A DNA stretch of 12,129 nt. Origin: Limnospira sp050045915 (GTDB taxonomy: Bacteria > Cyanobacteriota > Cyanobacteriia > Cyanobacteriales > Microcoleaceae). Position 1 is the stretch's first letter. Each line of letters starts with the position of its first letter. A program made the position numbers and the translations under genes. Shown here one piece after another: positions 1-7,269 of this stretch. The DNA lies in the NCBI GenBank assembly GCA_050045915.1, contig JBNGCR010000171.1, positions 1-12,129 on the forward strand, in the 5' to 3' direction. A model generated the notes under the pieces. The model had not been told where the DNA came from. It worked only from the letters and a program-made list of their open reading frames with translations, and ran no database searches.

Positions 1-33
1 GGTAAGCTGTTGGAGAGCGTTTGTGGATTGACG

Positions 34-1269
34 ATGACAACGATTAACGAGAATTACCTGAAACTCAAGGCGGGCTACCTGTTTCCGGAAATTGCCCGCC
101 GGGTGAATGCCTTTGCCCAGGCGAACCCGGAGGCCCAGATCATCAAATTGGGCATCGGCGATGTCACCGAACCCCTGCCCGACGCCTGCCGCGCGGCGAT
201 GGTTTTGGCCGTCGAGGAAATGGGCGATCGCTCCACCTTCAAAGGTTACGGCCCGGAACAGGGTTACGCCTGGTTGCGGGAGAAAATCGCCCAACACGAC
301 TTTAAAGCCAGAGGCTGTGATGTCGATGCGGAGGAAATCTTCATCTCCGACGGGTCCAAGTGCGACACGGGGAACATTCTCGACATTTTTGGCAAGGATA
401 ACAAAATTGCCGTCACCGACCCGGTTTATCCCGTTTACGTCGATACCAACGTCATGGCGGGACACACGGGGCCGGCCAACGACAAGGGCGAATATGAAGG
501 GTTGGTGTACCTGCCCGTCACCGCCGAAAATGATTTTACGGCCGAACTTCCGGGCGATCGCGTCGATCTGATTTACCTGTGTTTTCCGAATAACCCCACC
601 GGGGCGACGGCGACGAAAGAATACTTGAAAAATTGGGTCGATTACGCCCGCGCAAACGGTTCGATTATCCTGTTTGATGCGGCCTACGAAGCGTTTATTA
701 CCGACCCCTCTTTGCCCCATTCGATCTACGAAATTGAGGGGGCGCGGAACTGCGCGATCGAGTTCCGGTCGTTCTCGAAAAATGCCGGTTTTACGGGCAC
801 CCGCTGCGCCCTGACGGTGGTTCCCAAAACCCTGACGGCGAAAGCCTCCGACGGCTCGGATGTGGAGCTGTGGAAGCTGTGGAACCGCCGCCAATCAACC
901 AAATTTAACGGGGTTTCTTATATCGTCCAGCGGGGCGCGGAGGCGGTCTACTCTGAGGCGGGACAAACCCAGGTGAAAGAGTTGGTGAGTTTCTATTTGG
1001 AAAACGCCAAAATTATCCGCGAGAAATTGACCGCCGCCGGACTGACGGTTTACGGCGGTGTCAACGCCCCTTATGTCTGGGTGAAGACCCCCAGCGGCCT
1101 GTCGAGTTGGGACTTTTTCGACAAGTTGTTGCAGACCTGTCATGTGGTGGGAACGCCCGGTTCCGGTTTTGGCGCGGCGGGGGAAGGATATTTCCGAATT
1201 TCCGCGTTTAACAGCCGGGAAAATGTGGACGAGGCGATGAAACGGATTACCGAGAAATTTAAGGTGTAA
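34..1269 (+). CDS. dapL: LL-diaminopimelate aminotransferase (DapL)
   Basis: This PLP-dependent class I/II aminotransferase converts tetrahydrodipicolinate directly to LL-diaminopimelate, using glutamate as amino donor, in the cytosolic lysine and peptidoglycan-precursor pathway. It is the route used by cyanobacteria, plants and Chlamydiae. From the ATG at 34 the protein is 411 residues, the usual cyanobacterial length, beginning MTTINENYLKLKAGYLFPEI, a conserved family N terminus. Visible landmarks are NNPTG at 186-190, the PLP-ring aspartate D215 and Y218 in FDAAYEAF, and the Schiff-base lysine K249 in SFSKNAGFTGTR. A TTG at 10 would add eight residues, but these do not look like family sequence and the ATG start is preferred. 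A purine-rich GGAG lies about 18 bases upstream, rather far for a ribosome site. The gene is complete and converges on the diguanylate cyclase gene. No strong terminator follows, only a tiny CCGG/CCGG element and T-run near 1272-1287. Its promoter lies outside the window. Confidence 0.96.
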   Translation: MTTINENYLKLKAGYLFPEIARRVNAFAQANPEAQIIKLGIGDVTEPLPDACRAAMVLAVEEMGDRSTFKGYGPEQGYAWLREKIAQHDFKARGCDVDAEEIFISDGSKCDTGNILDIFGKDNKIAVTDPVYPVYVDTNVMAGHTGPANDKGEYEGLVYLPVTAENDFTAELPGDRVDLIYLCFPNNPTGATATKEYLKNWVDYARANGSIILFDAAYEAFITDPSLPHSIYEIEGARNCAIEFRSFSKNAGFTGTRCALTVVPKTLTAKASDGSDVELWKLWNRRQSTKFNGVSYIVQRGAEAVYSEAGQTQVKELVSFYLENAKIIREKLTAAGLTVYGGVNAPYVWVKTPSGLSSWDFFDKLLQTCHVVGTPGSGFGAAGEGYFRISAFNSRENVDEAMKRITEKFKV

Positions 1270-1290
1270 GATCCGGAGCCGGTTTTTGTA

Positions 1291-1325
1291 GGGAATCGGG
1301 AATGGGGAATAGGGAATAGGGAATT
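1291..1325. repeat. Heptanucleotide repeat, GGGAATN x5
   Basis: Five contiguous heptamers read GGGAATC, GGGAATG, GGGAATA, GGGAATA, GGGAATT, so only the seventh base varies. This resembles the short tandemly repeated repetitive (STRR) heptamers known from filamentous cyanobacteria. It lies between the convergent ends of dapL and the diguanylate cyclase gene. The same heptamer in reverse complement recurs at 8072-8112. An AT palindrome, AATTTTAAAATT (1322-1333), joins it to the next repeat. Confidence 0.85.
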
Positions 1326-1334
1326 TTAAAATTT

Positions 1335-1362
1335 CCTACACCCTACACCCTACACCCTACAC
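1335..1362. repeat. Heptanucleotide repeat, CCTACAC x4
   Basis: Four perfect tandem copies of CCTACAC are followed by one extra C. The length is again seven bases, but the sequence is unrelated to the neighbouring GGGAATN repeat. It sits in the intergenic spacer between two convergent genes and has no coding role that can be seen. Confidence 0.85.
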
Positions 1363-1365
1363 CGT

Positions 1366-1384
1366 AATTATCAATTATCAATTA
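1366..1384. repeat. Heptanucleotide repeat, AATTATC x2.7
   Basis: Two full and one partial copy of AATTATC occur here (AATTATC, AATTATC, AATTA). The array overlaps the 3' end of the minus-strand diguanylate cyclase gene: its TGA stop (complement of 1371-1373) and its last codons lie within the repeat. This short array could be chance, but it is the third heptamer type within about 95 bases. Confidence 0.55.
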
Positions 1385-4300
1385 CAGACTGATTTCTGCC
1401 TTGTTTTTTGGCTTGATATAACGCGCGATCGGCTCGGGAAAGCAGTTGAACCGGCGATCGCCGTTGGGAGGGAATTTCGGTAGCAATTCCCAGGCTGATG
1501 CTGACGCGAGTGAAGTCGGCTGGAATGGAACCGGGGGGGATGTTCAGATTAAAAATTGCCCGCTGCATTTGTCGGGCGATCTGAATGCCCCCCGACTCCG
1601 ACGTATTGGGCAAAAGGACGACAAACTCTTCGCCACCGTAGCGGGCGAGTAGATCGGCGGGGCGTTTGAGACACCCTTTTAAAGCCCGGGCAACTCTCTG
1701 TAGACATTGATCTCCGGCGACGTGTCCGTAGGTGTCATTATAACATTTAAAATAATCGATATCGCACATGATAATCGTGAGGGGTTGTTGTTCCCGCTGC
1801 AGTCGGAGCCATTCCTGTTGGAGATAGCGATCGAAGTGGCGGCGGTTGGCGATTTCGGTGAGGGAATCGGTGTTGTAAAGTCGTTCGAGTTCCTGGTGAG
1901 CCATTTGGATGCGGTTGTACAGTTCGGCTTGTTGAATGGCGATCGCCAGTTGTTCCGTCAGTTGCTTGAACATCTGGATTTCTTCGGATATCCAGTGCTG
2001 GGTTTCGGGGGAATGGTGGGCGATCAGAAGCCCCCAAAGTTGTTCCGCTTCGAGCCAGATGGGGAAGATCAGATGGGTGGGCGTTTGAAATTGTTGCCAA
2101 TCGACGTTTAAAGAGGCGTCGATCAACCGAGTCCGGCAGAAATGGGCGATCCGGCGAATGTCGCCTTCGATGGCGGGGGCGATCGCCACTTGGGCGGTGT
2201 CCGGTTCTGAAAATCCCTCAGATATCTGCCCAGAATTGGCGATAACTTTGCCACTCCAGTCACCCAAAAATCGATAGACCATCACCTGGTCGGTGGCGAG
2301 AATTTGACACACTTCGACGACGGCCGTATCGAGAATTTCCTGCAGGTTGAGCGATCGCCGAATGCGATTGGTAATGGTAGACAAAAGATGTTCCCGTTCC
2401 GACTGTTGCCGGAGCGCCATTTCCGCTTGTTTAAGAGAGCTCAAATCTCGGACGTTGACGATCACGCCTTCCACCGTTCCGTCCGGTTGCAACATGGGAG
2501 AATAGGTGACACCGAGAAACTGATGTTGTTGTCGGTCAAAGGTGAACCAACTGTCATAGCGGACCACTTCCCCGGTTAAACAGCGGTCGAACCGAGGCTT
2601 GATTTTCGTTTTAAATGTCTCCGCGCCCAAAACCTCCGAGATGGAATGTCCCAACACTGCCCCCATCGATTTGCCGGTCAAATTCAGATACTTTTGATTG
2701 ACAATTTGATAGATATAGTTGCGGTCGATGAGGGCGATTCCTTCCGCCGTGGTGGAGACGATACTCTGAAATTGTCGCAGACTGTCTTCGTACTCTTTGC
2801 GATCGCTGATGTCGATGATAATCCCGTCCCAGGCATTGCCCGCCGGCGTAATTTGGGGTTGGGCGTGGCTTTCGATCCACTTCAATTGACCCGATGGCGT
2901 GACAATCCGCCCTTCCCAGTGCCAGGGCGAAAAGTTTTCGATCGCCTCGGCATTTGCGGAATGGTAGGCGGGCAAATCTTCCGGGTGAATTAAATTGATA
3001 ATGGAACGGGCATCTTCGAGGACGGTTTCCGGTTCCAATTCAAAAAGATCTCGGACGCGGGTACTGACGAAGGTGAAATGGGGAGGTTGGTCAGCGGTGA
3101 GGGGGAAGAAGCGGTAGACCATACCGGGCATATTGGCGACCAAAGCCTGAAATTTTGCTTGACTATTTTGGAGGGCAATTTCGGCCCGTTTGCGTTCGGT
3201 CACGTCGCGGGAAATACACAAGATCGACGCGATCGCACCATCCTCCGTCATTTCCGGAGCGAGGGCCATTTCAAAAGACCGCCAACCCTCGGGGGTTTCC
3301 GTTTCCAATTCGACGATCTGCCTTCGTCCGGTGTCGAGCAATCGCAAAGCCGCCGCCTCCCAAGCGTCAACCATCGCCTCCGAGAGTCCAAATTCTCGAC
3401 AACTTTTCCCCAAAAAAACGTCCGCAGAAATGCCGGTGAGCCGAGTTAAAGCGGGGCTAACATACAAGTGTTTCAATTCGGTATCGAAGCGCTCGATAAT
3501 ATCGGGGGAATTTTCGACGAGGGTTTGGTACTGCTGCCGAGAATTTCGCAAGGCGGTTTCGGTCAGTTTCAGGGCGGTGATGTCGGCGACGATACCGATA
3601 AAACCGATATTGATGCCGTCGTCATTCCGGAAGGCTGTCACTTGTCCGGCGACCCAAACGATCGCCCCGTCCGGGTGGCGAAACCGATATTCCATCGCAA
3701 ATTCCCGGTGTTCTCGAACCGCCGCATTCCACTCGGCCAAAACATCGGAACGGTCGTCGGGATGAAGGGCATTTTTCCACCCTTCTGCAAAAGCCCGATC
3801 CGGTGTCAACTGGGTCAATTTGCACCAGCAATCGTTGACGTAGGTACAGATGCCATTTTCGTCCGTCAAAAAAATGCCGACGGGCGCACATTTCGAGAGT
3901 TGCCGAAATAATTCTTCCCGCTCCCGCAGGGCCGCTTGTGCTTTTTGCCGTTGCCGAATTTCCGTTTCCAATTTTCGGTTAATTTTCCGAGTTTTCCAAG
4001 CGTAACGCCACGATCGCAACCCCAGATAAACGGAGAGCGCCAGCATCCAAGCCATGCTGATCCCCCCCCACAAAACGACCTGTGGCAGGGGCGATCGCGC
4101 CTCGTCGATCCAAGCCTGCGTCGGATAAATTCGCACCAGCCAATCGGCGTTGTAAGCCCGGACGGTCGCCGTTTTTTGAAACGGAGAGGAAGGGGAAATC
4201 CCCTGAGTATAGACCAGTTCGCCCCGGTCGTAGATGCGAACTTTGTACCGGGGTGAAATTTGCAGGATGCCGTCAAATAGGGCTTGAAATTCAAACACGC

Positions 4301-4886
4301 CGATGATGAATCCGTCGAAGCGATCGCCCTCTGATTCGAGATTTTCAGCGTTTACAAATAGGGGGGCGATCGCCAAAAATCCCTCTCCCTGCTGAATCAG
4401 GGAAACTTTTCGGGTCAGAATCACTTGTCGCAAGTCGCGGGCGACTCTCAAACTAATTCGACGGCGGCGTTCCTGATTCAAATTGAAATTTTGTGCCGCT
4501 TCATTGCCTTCAAGGGGAACGATCCAGCGGACTTGAAAAGACGGATCGACCCATTCGATCGCCCGGTAGCCGTAGGCATCCCGGATAATATTCGACGCAT
4601 CCGCCTCCCAGAGATCGCGAGGAGTCCCCCCCGCACTCTGCCAGCGTTTCGCCATCTGAGTCAGATTCAAAATTCGGCCGGATAATTCTCGATTCAGAAC
4701 CGACCCGATCGCCTCGGCTTCCTGTTGGACGAGTTGCTCGATGTGCAGGTGTTCTTGGATGGAGAGTTGCCGCCACAGCAACAGGACGGCGATCGTAGCC
4801 GTCGCGCCGATCGCCAGCGGTATCCAGAAGTCTCGGGGGTGGGTTTTGATGGATTCAAGCCACTGATGCCAATACCGTTGTTTCAC
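1371..4886 (-). CDS. Membrane CHASE-PAS(x4)-GAF-GGDEF diguanylate cyclase
   Basis: A 1171-residue sensor predicted to make cyclic di-GMP from two GTP at the inner membrane. Order: TM helix about 21-38; periplasmic CHASE-type sensor about 60-255 (YRAIEWVDP, VPLEGNE and a TRKVSLIQQGEGFLAIAPLF core); TM helix about 269-290; coiled coil about 300-325; PAS domains about 325-445, 451-568, 575-700 and 703-823, several ending in the DIT/DVTERK/DISDRK PAC motif; GAF about 842-990; GGDEF about 1004-1168. The cyclase looks active: GGEEF at 1084-1088, metal-site D1042 in CDID, N1050/D1051, and an inhibitory-site RPAD (1075-1078) five residues before GGEEF. There is no EAL or HD-GYP domain. The start is GTG, the only start codon after an in-frame stop, with a purine-rich AAGGGGG about eight bases upstream. 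The GAF is phytochrome-like but lacks the usual chromophore cysteine. The gene lies 255 bases downstream of the PP2C gene, so it is probably transcribed separately. The signal sensed is unknown. Confidence 0.93.
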   Translation of the reverse strand: MKQRYWHQWLESIKTHPRDFWIPLAIGATATIAVLLLWRQLSIQEHLHIEQLVQQEAEAIGSVLNRELSGRILNLTQMAKRWQSAGGTPRDLWEADASNIIRDAYGYRAIEWVDPSFQVRWIVPLEGNEAAQNFNLNQERRRRISLRVARDLRQVILTRKVSLIQQGEGFLAIAPLFVNAENLESEGDRFDGFIIGVFEFQALFDGILQISPRYKVRIYDRGELVYTQGISPSSPFQKTATVRAYNADWLVRIYPTQAWIDEARSPLPQVVLWGGISMAWMLALSVYLGLRSWRYAWKTRKINRKLETEIRQRQKAQAALREREELFRQLSKCAPVGIFLTDENGICTYVNDCWCKLTQLTPDRAFAEGWKNALHPDDRSDVLAEWNAAVREHREFAMEYRFRHPDGAIVWVAGQVTAFRNDDGINIGFIGIVADITALKLTETALRNSRQQYQTLVENSPDIIERFDTELKHLYVSPALTRLTGISADVFLGKSCREFGLSEAMVDAWEAAALRLLDTGRRQIVELETETPEGWRSFEMALAPEMTEDGAIASILCISRDVTERKRAEIALQNSQAKFQALVANMPGMVYRFFPLTADQPPHFTFVSTRVRDLFELEPETVLEDARSIINLIHPEDLPAYHSANAEAIENFSPWHWEGRIVTPSGQLKWIESHAQPQITPAGNAWDGIIIDISDRKEYEDSLRQFQSIVSTTAEGIALIDRNYIYQIVNQKYLNLTGKSMGAVLGHSISEVLGAETFKTKIKPRFDRCLTGEVVRYDSWFTFDRQQHQFLGVTYSPMLQPDGTVEGVIVNVRDLSSLKQAEMALRQQSEREHLLSTITNRIRRSLNLQEILDTAVVEVCQILATDQVMVYRFLGDWSGKVIANSGQISEGFSEPDTAQVAIAPAIEGDIRRIAHFCRTRLIDASLNVDWQQFQTPTHLIFPIWLEAEQLWGLLIAHHSPETQHWISEEIQMFKQLTEQLAIAIQQAELYNRIQMAHQELERLYNTDSLTEIANRRHFDRYLQQEWLRLQREQQPLTIIMCDIDYFKCYNDTYGHVAGDQCLQRVARALKGCLKRPADLLARYGGEEFVVLLPNTSESGGIQIARQMQRAIFNLNIPPGSIPADFTRVSISLGIATEIPSQRRSPVQLLSRADRALYQAKKQGRNQSVIDN

Positions 4887-4935
4887 CGGATTTGCCCCCT
4901 TCCGCCTTCAAGATCTCGATCTCGCGCCGGGTATT

Positions 4936-4963
4936 GATATAGCAACGAGCGATCGCGTGTTGA
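4936..4963 (-). promoter_or_regulatory. Candidate sigma-70 promoter for the diguanylate cyclase gene
   Basis: On the minus strand TCAACA (complement of 4958-4963, four of six matches to TTGACA) is followed after 16 bases by TATATC (complement of 4936-4941, four of six matches to TATAAT). It lies about 50 bases upstream of the GTG start in a 255-base spacer with no gene. A second, weaker -10-like TATCAT lies near 5070. This is a by-eye match only. Confidence 0.3.
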
Positions 4964-5141
4964 GAGCGGCGGTTTTTATTCCCTACAGCCCACGCCCGCA
5001 CACTCCACACCCGCCACGCGGCGCTATATGTTCACTGCCTGGCGATCGCTCAATTCTCTCTCAAGTTGTATGATACACCGATTTTTTTTGACTGCCTAAT
5101 TCTCCCGATTCTTCGACTCATTCCGGTTGAGAGTTTTCGGC

Positions 5142-5903
5142 TCAGGGGAGGAGGGCCGCCAACAGGAGCGTCAGGTCGTCATCGGTACGTTCGGCGACTC
5201 GGGGCGATCGCAAAAATGCCGTCAATTGTTCCTCGGCTTCGGCGCGGTCGGCGATCGTTTCCACGAATTGAAATAGGGGAGAAAAGAAGGGGGCGTGGGG
5301 GGTCCCCTGCGGCATTTTCAACGCCAACATCTGCAATCCGTCGGAAAACATCGCCAGATACTTCGGCGTGCCGGACCAGATGTTGACCTGGGCCGTTTCG
5401 AGGGCGTCGGGGGAAATTAAAAAAGTCGTCTCGTTCAGATATTCGCCGCTGGCCGGAGTCGTCAGGGCGATCAGATTTCCCTGTCCATCTTCGACGACTG
5501 CAGCCCCGTCTCCGACCTGGGCGACGGCGATCGCCGAGGGTGTCACGACCCCCACAATTAACGTTGTCGCCAGTTCCCGAACCGGCAAATCGCGATCGCC
5601 CGCTTCTGCTTCGATCGCTCCTTTGGTCTGCCCGATGATGCCCAACAGTTCAGCGTTCCAGTCCAGTTCACCTTCCGATGAGGAGAGACATTCCGCCATC
5701 AATTCCACCGCCGTTTTGACCGCCAATTGTGCCCCCACCTCGGCCAGGGATGCCGAGCCGGCACCGTCCGCGATCGCGACGATGAGGCGGTCGGACGTCG
5801 CCCGACAGATGTGGGCATCCTGGCAGGGGAGTGCCTGTTTTTCGTGACTTTTTCCGGCGACGGAGGCCGAAACAATTTGCCAGCGATGGGGATCTCGATT
5901 CAT
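5142..5903 (-). CDS. PP2C-family serine/threonine protein phosphatase
   Basis: A 253-residue cytosolic, metal-dependent phosphatase of the compact PP2C_2 type, with no membrane segment or accessory domain. The PP2C motifs appear in order: CQDA (D29), ADGAGS (D46, G47), ATT (112-114), VGDG (130-133), FSDG (D188) and DDDLTL (D241-D243). These acidic residues are those expected to bind the two Mg/Mn ions, so the enzyme should be active. The ATG at 5903 begins MNRDPHRWQIVSASVAGKSH, a sensible start just before the first motif, although no strong Shine-Dalgarno site precedes it. The gene starts 32 bases after the stop of the TerY-like vWA gene on the same strand, implying cotranscription. vWA plus PP2C is the core of the TerY-P signalling triad, whose third member is a Ser/Thr kinase; none follows here. 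It probably dephosphorylates the vWA protein or a shared target (inference). Confidence 0.9.
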   Translation of the reverse strand: MNRDPHRWQIVSASVAGKSHEKQALPCQDAHICRATSDRLIVAIADGAGSASLAEVGAQLAVKTAVELMAECLSSSEGELDWNAELLGIIGQTKGAIEAEAGDRDLPVRELATTLIVGVVTPSAIAVAQVGDGAAVVEDGQGNLIALTTPASGEYLNETTFLISPDALETAQVNIWSGTPKYLAMFSDGLQMLALKMPQGTPHAPFFSPLFQFVETIADRAEAEEQLTAFLRSPRVAERTDDDLTLLLAALLP

Positions 5904-5935
5904 GACGGATTTTCACAAAAACAAAACGGGGCGAT

Positions 5936-6598
5936 TTAAACCGTTCCCCACCCCGGGGGCGGCAGGGCTACTTGTTCGTCAACTTTGGAGTGGGAGACGG
6001 TTTGCATACTCGCCGACAGCCAGATGAACATTTCCCGGAAGTCCAGACCCCTGAGTTTGAGGGGGGTGCGCTGCACGATCTCCGCCAGACGCTCCATATT
6101 GGCCCCCTCCACCCCCACGGCGAAGAAGGCGACCTGTTTGTTGGCTTCCTCGTCCCGGATGCGGTGAGTGGCCTGTTCCGTGACGCGATCGCTTTCCCCC
6201 TGGGGTTCGCCGTCGGTGATCATGAACACCCAGGGGCGGTAGTAGGTGATGCCGTTGCTGCGATATTCGGCCTTTCTGGAGGCGATCAGGTCCAGGGCTT
6301 CGGCGATCGCGGTCCCCATGAAGGTCTGGCCCTGGGCGGTCAAAATGGGGGGCTCGAAGCGATCGGCGGTGACGAAATCCTGGGCGATCTGCACCCGGTT
6401 GTCAAAGGAGATCACGGCGATCTCCACCCGCTTTTTGGCGAGTTCGTCCCGGCTCAGGTCGTTTCTGAACGTCATCAACCCCTCGTTGAGGGCGTCGATG
6501 GGTTCCCCCTGCATGGATGCGGACGTGTCCAGCAGCAGCACGCAGGGACACCGGGGTTCGGGGTTTTCGGCAAATTCAACCGCTTCCTCTAGTCTCAT
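5936..6598 (-). CDS. TerY-like von Willebrand factor A (vWA) domain protein
   Basis: A 220-residue protein that is almost entirely one vWA domain, predicted to be cytosolic. The metal-ion-dependent adhesion site is intact: DTSAS at 24-28 (D24, S26, S28), T92 in GQTFMG, and D129 in ITDGEP. The tail ends with a conserved-looking SKVDEQVALPPPGW. Length, the LLLDTSASMQGEPI opening and the WLSASMQTVSHSK ending match TerY-type vWA proteins, which act as metal-dependent scaffolds next to a PP2C phosphatase and a kinase. The ATG at 6598 is the only start after an in-frame TAG at 6626-6628. No good Shine-Dalgarno site is visible, and a lone TATCCT (complement of 6628-6633) is the only -10-like box, without a -35. 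It is the first gene of a probable two-gene operon with the PP2C gene. The symbol terY is withheld because no tellurite-resistance genes are nearby. Confidence 0.88.
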   Translation of the reverse strand: MRLEEAVEFAENPEPRCPCVLLLDTSASMQGEPIDALNEGLMTFRNDLSRDELAKKRVEIAVISFDNRVQIAQDFVTADRFEPPILTAQGQTFMGTAIAEALDLIASRKAEYRSNGITYYRPWVFMITDGEPQGESDRVTEQATHRIRDEEANKQVAFFAVGVEGANMERLAEIVQRTPLKLRGLDFREMFIWLSASMQTVSHSKVDEQVALPPPGWGTV

Positions 6599-6657
6599 AA
6601 GTTCGGGATCTGACCTTGCATCTAACTAGGATACCGGAGTCTCGGGGATTTTTTCGC

Positions 6658-6816
6658 TCAACGCCGTTCCCGTTCGATGGGTAGAGTCTCGATCCAGGTG
6701 ATTTGTTCCTCGGACAGGGGGGGCGCGATCGCACCCTCGTAATTGATGCGGAAGCGATAGCCGCCGCGATCGGACTCGCCCCCAAACCCCCAATTCTGGG
6801 GGCTTTTATTCCTCAT
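6658..6816 (-). pseudogene. Short ORF: repeat-derived N terminus fused to a coding-like remnant
   Basis: The reading frame ends at a TGA (complement of 6658-6660). Its last ~34 residues lie in unique sequence (YRFRINYEGAI, then LSEEQITWIETLP) and look like real protein, with a codon mix like the neighbours. Going upstream the frame enters the first copy of the 67-bp array at about 6765, which supplies the residues SPQNWGFGGESD and an ATG at 6816, giving 52 residues in all. I do not recognise the family. Either the 5' part of an old gene was lost when the array formed, or the repeat now provides a start for a small protein. It ends 59 bases before the TerY-like gene. No ribosome site stands out beyond purines in the repeat. 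Confidence 0.3.
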
Positions 6817-7242
6817 TTCTAAATGAACGATCGCGATCGGACTCGCCCCCAAACCCCCAATTCTGGGGGCTTTTATTCCTCATTTCTAAATGAACGATCG
6901 CGATCGGACTCGCCCCCAAACCCCCAATTCTGGGGGCTTTTATTCCTCATTTCTAAATGAACGATCGCGATCGGACTCGCCCCCAAACCCCCAATTCTGG
7001 GGGCTTTTATTCCTCATTTCTAAATGAACGATCGCGATCGGACTCGCCCCCAAACCCCCAATTCTGGGGGCTTTTATTCCTCATTTCNNNNNNNNNNNNN
7101 NNNNNNNNNNNNNNNNNNNNNNNNNNNNNNNNNNNNNNNNNNNNNNNNNNNNNNNNNNNNNNNNNNNNNNNNNNNNNNNNNNNNNNNCGCGATCGGACTC
7201 GCCCCCAAACCCCCAATTCTGGGGGCTTTTATTCCTCATTTC
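6765..7242. repeat. Perfect 67-bp tandem repeat array (at least 6 copies, gap inside)
   Basis: Copies start at 6765, 6832, 6899, 6966 and 7033, exactly 67 bases apart and identical as far as visible. The fifth is cut by Ns at 7088. After the gap a further copy runs 7188-7242 and then diverges. Each unit contains CCCCCA-ATTC-TGGGGG, a perfect six-pair hairpin followed by CTTTTATT, which looks like an intrinsic terminator in the plus direction, and a junction palindrome CGATCGCGATCG related to HIP1. The post-gap copy is out of register with 67, as expected if the gap length is arbitrary, so true copy number is unknown. The period is not a multiple of three and every frame meets a stop within a few units, so the array is not a coding repeat. 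Similar GCCCCC-AAACCCCCAATTCTGGGGGC elements are, from memory, common dispersed repeats in cyanobacteria. Together with the remnant beside it, this array fills the 671-base gene-poor stretch 6599-7269. Confidence 0.95.
7088..7187. other. Assembly gap (100 N) within the 67-bp array
   Basis: Exactly 100 Ns, the conventional placeholder for a gap of unknown length. The flanking repeat copies are offset by 155 bases, which is not a multiple of 67, so the length shown is not real. Collapse of identical repeats is the likely cause. Confidence 0.97.
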
Positions 7243-7269
7243 CAATTGCCGACTCTCGACTCCCTAAAA

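Noticed and set aside
10..33. TTG start of dapL giving eight extra residues
   Set aside because: The extra residues do not match the family N terminus, which begins at the ATG at 34.
1270..1290. Intrinsic terminator after dapL
   Set aside because: CCGG-AG-CCGG followed by five Ts leaves a two-base loop, too small for a stable hairpin.
3078..3911. Several plus-strand open frames inside the diguanylate cyclase gene
   Set aside because: They overlap clear PAS domains on the minus strand and contain no recognisable motifs.
4887..5141. Riboswitch, small RNA or kinase remnant in the spacer before the diguanylate cyclase gene
   Set aside because: No conserved riboswitch core, terminator pair or kinase-like reading frame is visible; only a weak promoter candidate was kept.
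5972..6592. 206-residue plus-strand open frame opposite the TerY-like gene
   Set aside because: It is an antisense shadow; the minus-strand frame has intact MIDAS motifs and family length.
6765..7242. CRISPR array
   Set aside because: The whole 67-bp unit is identical from copy to copy; there are no variable spacers, and no cas-like gene is nearby.
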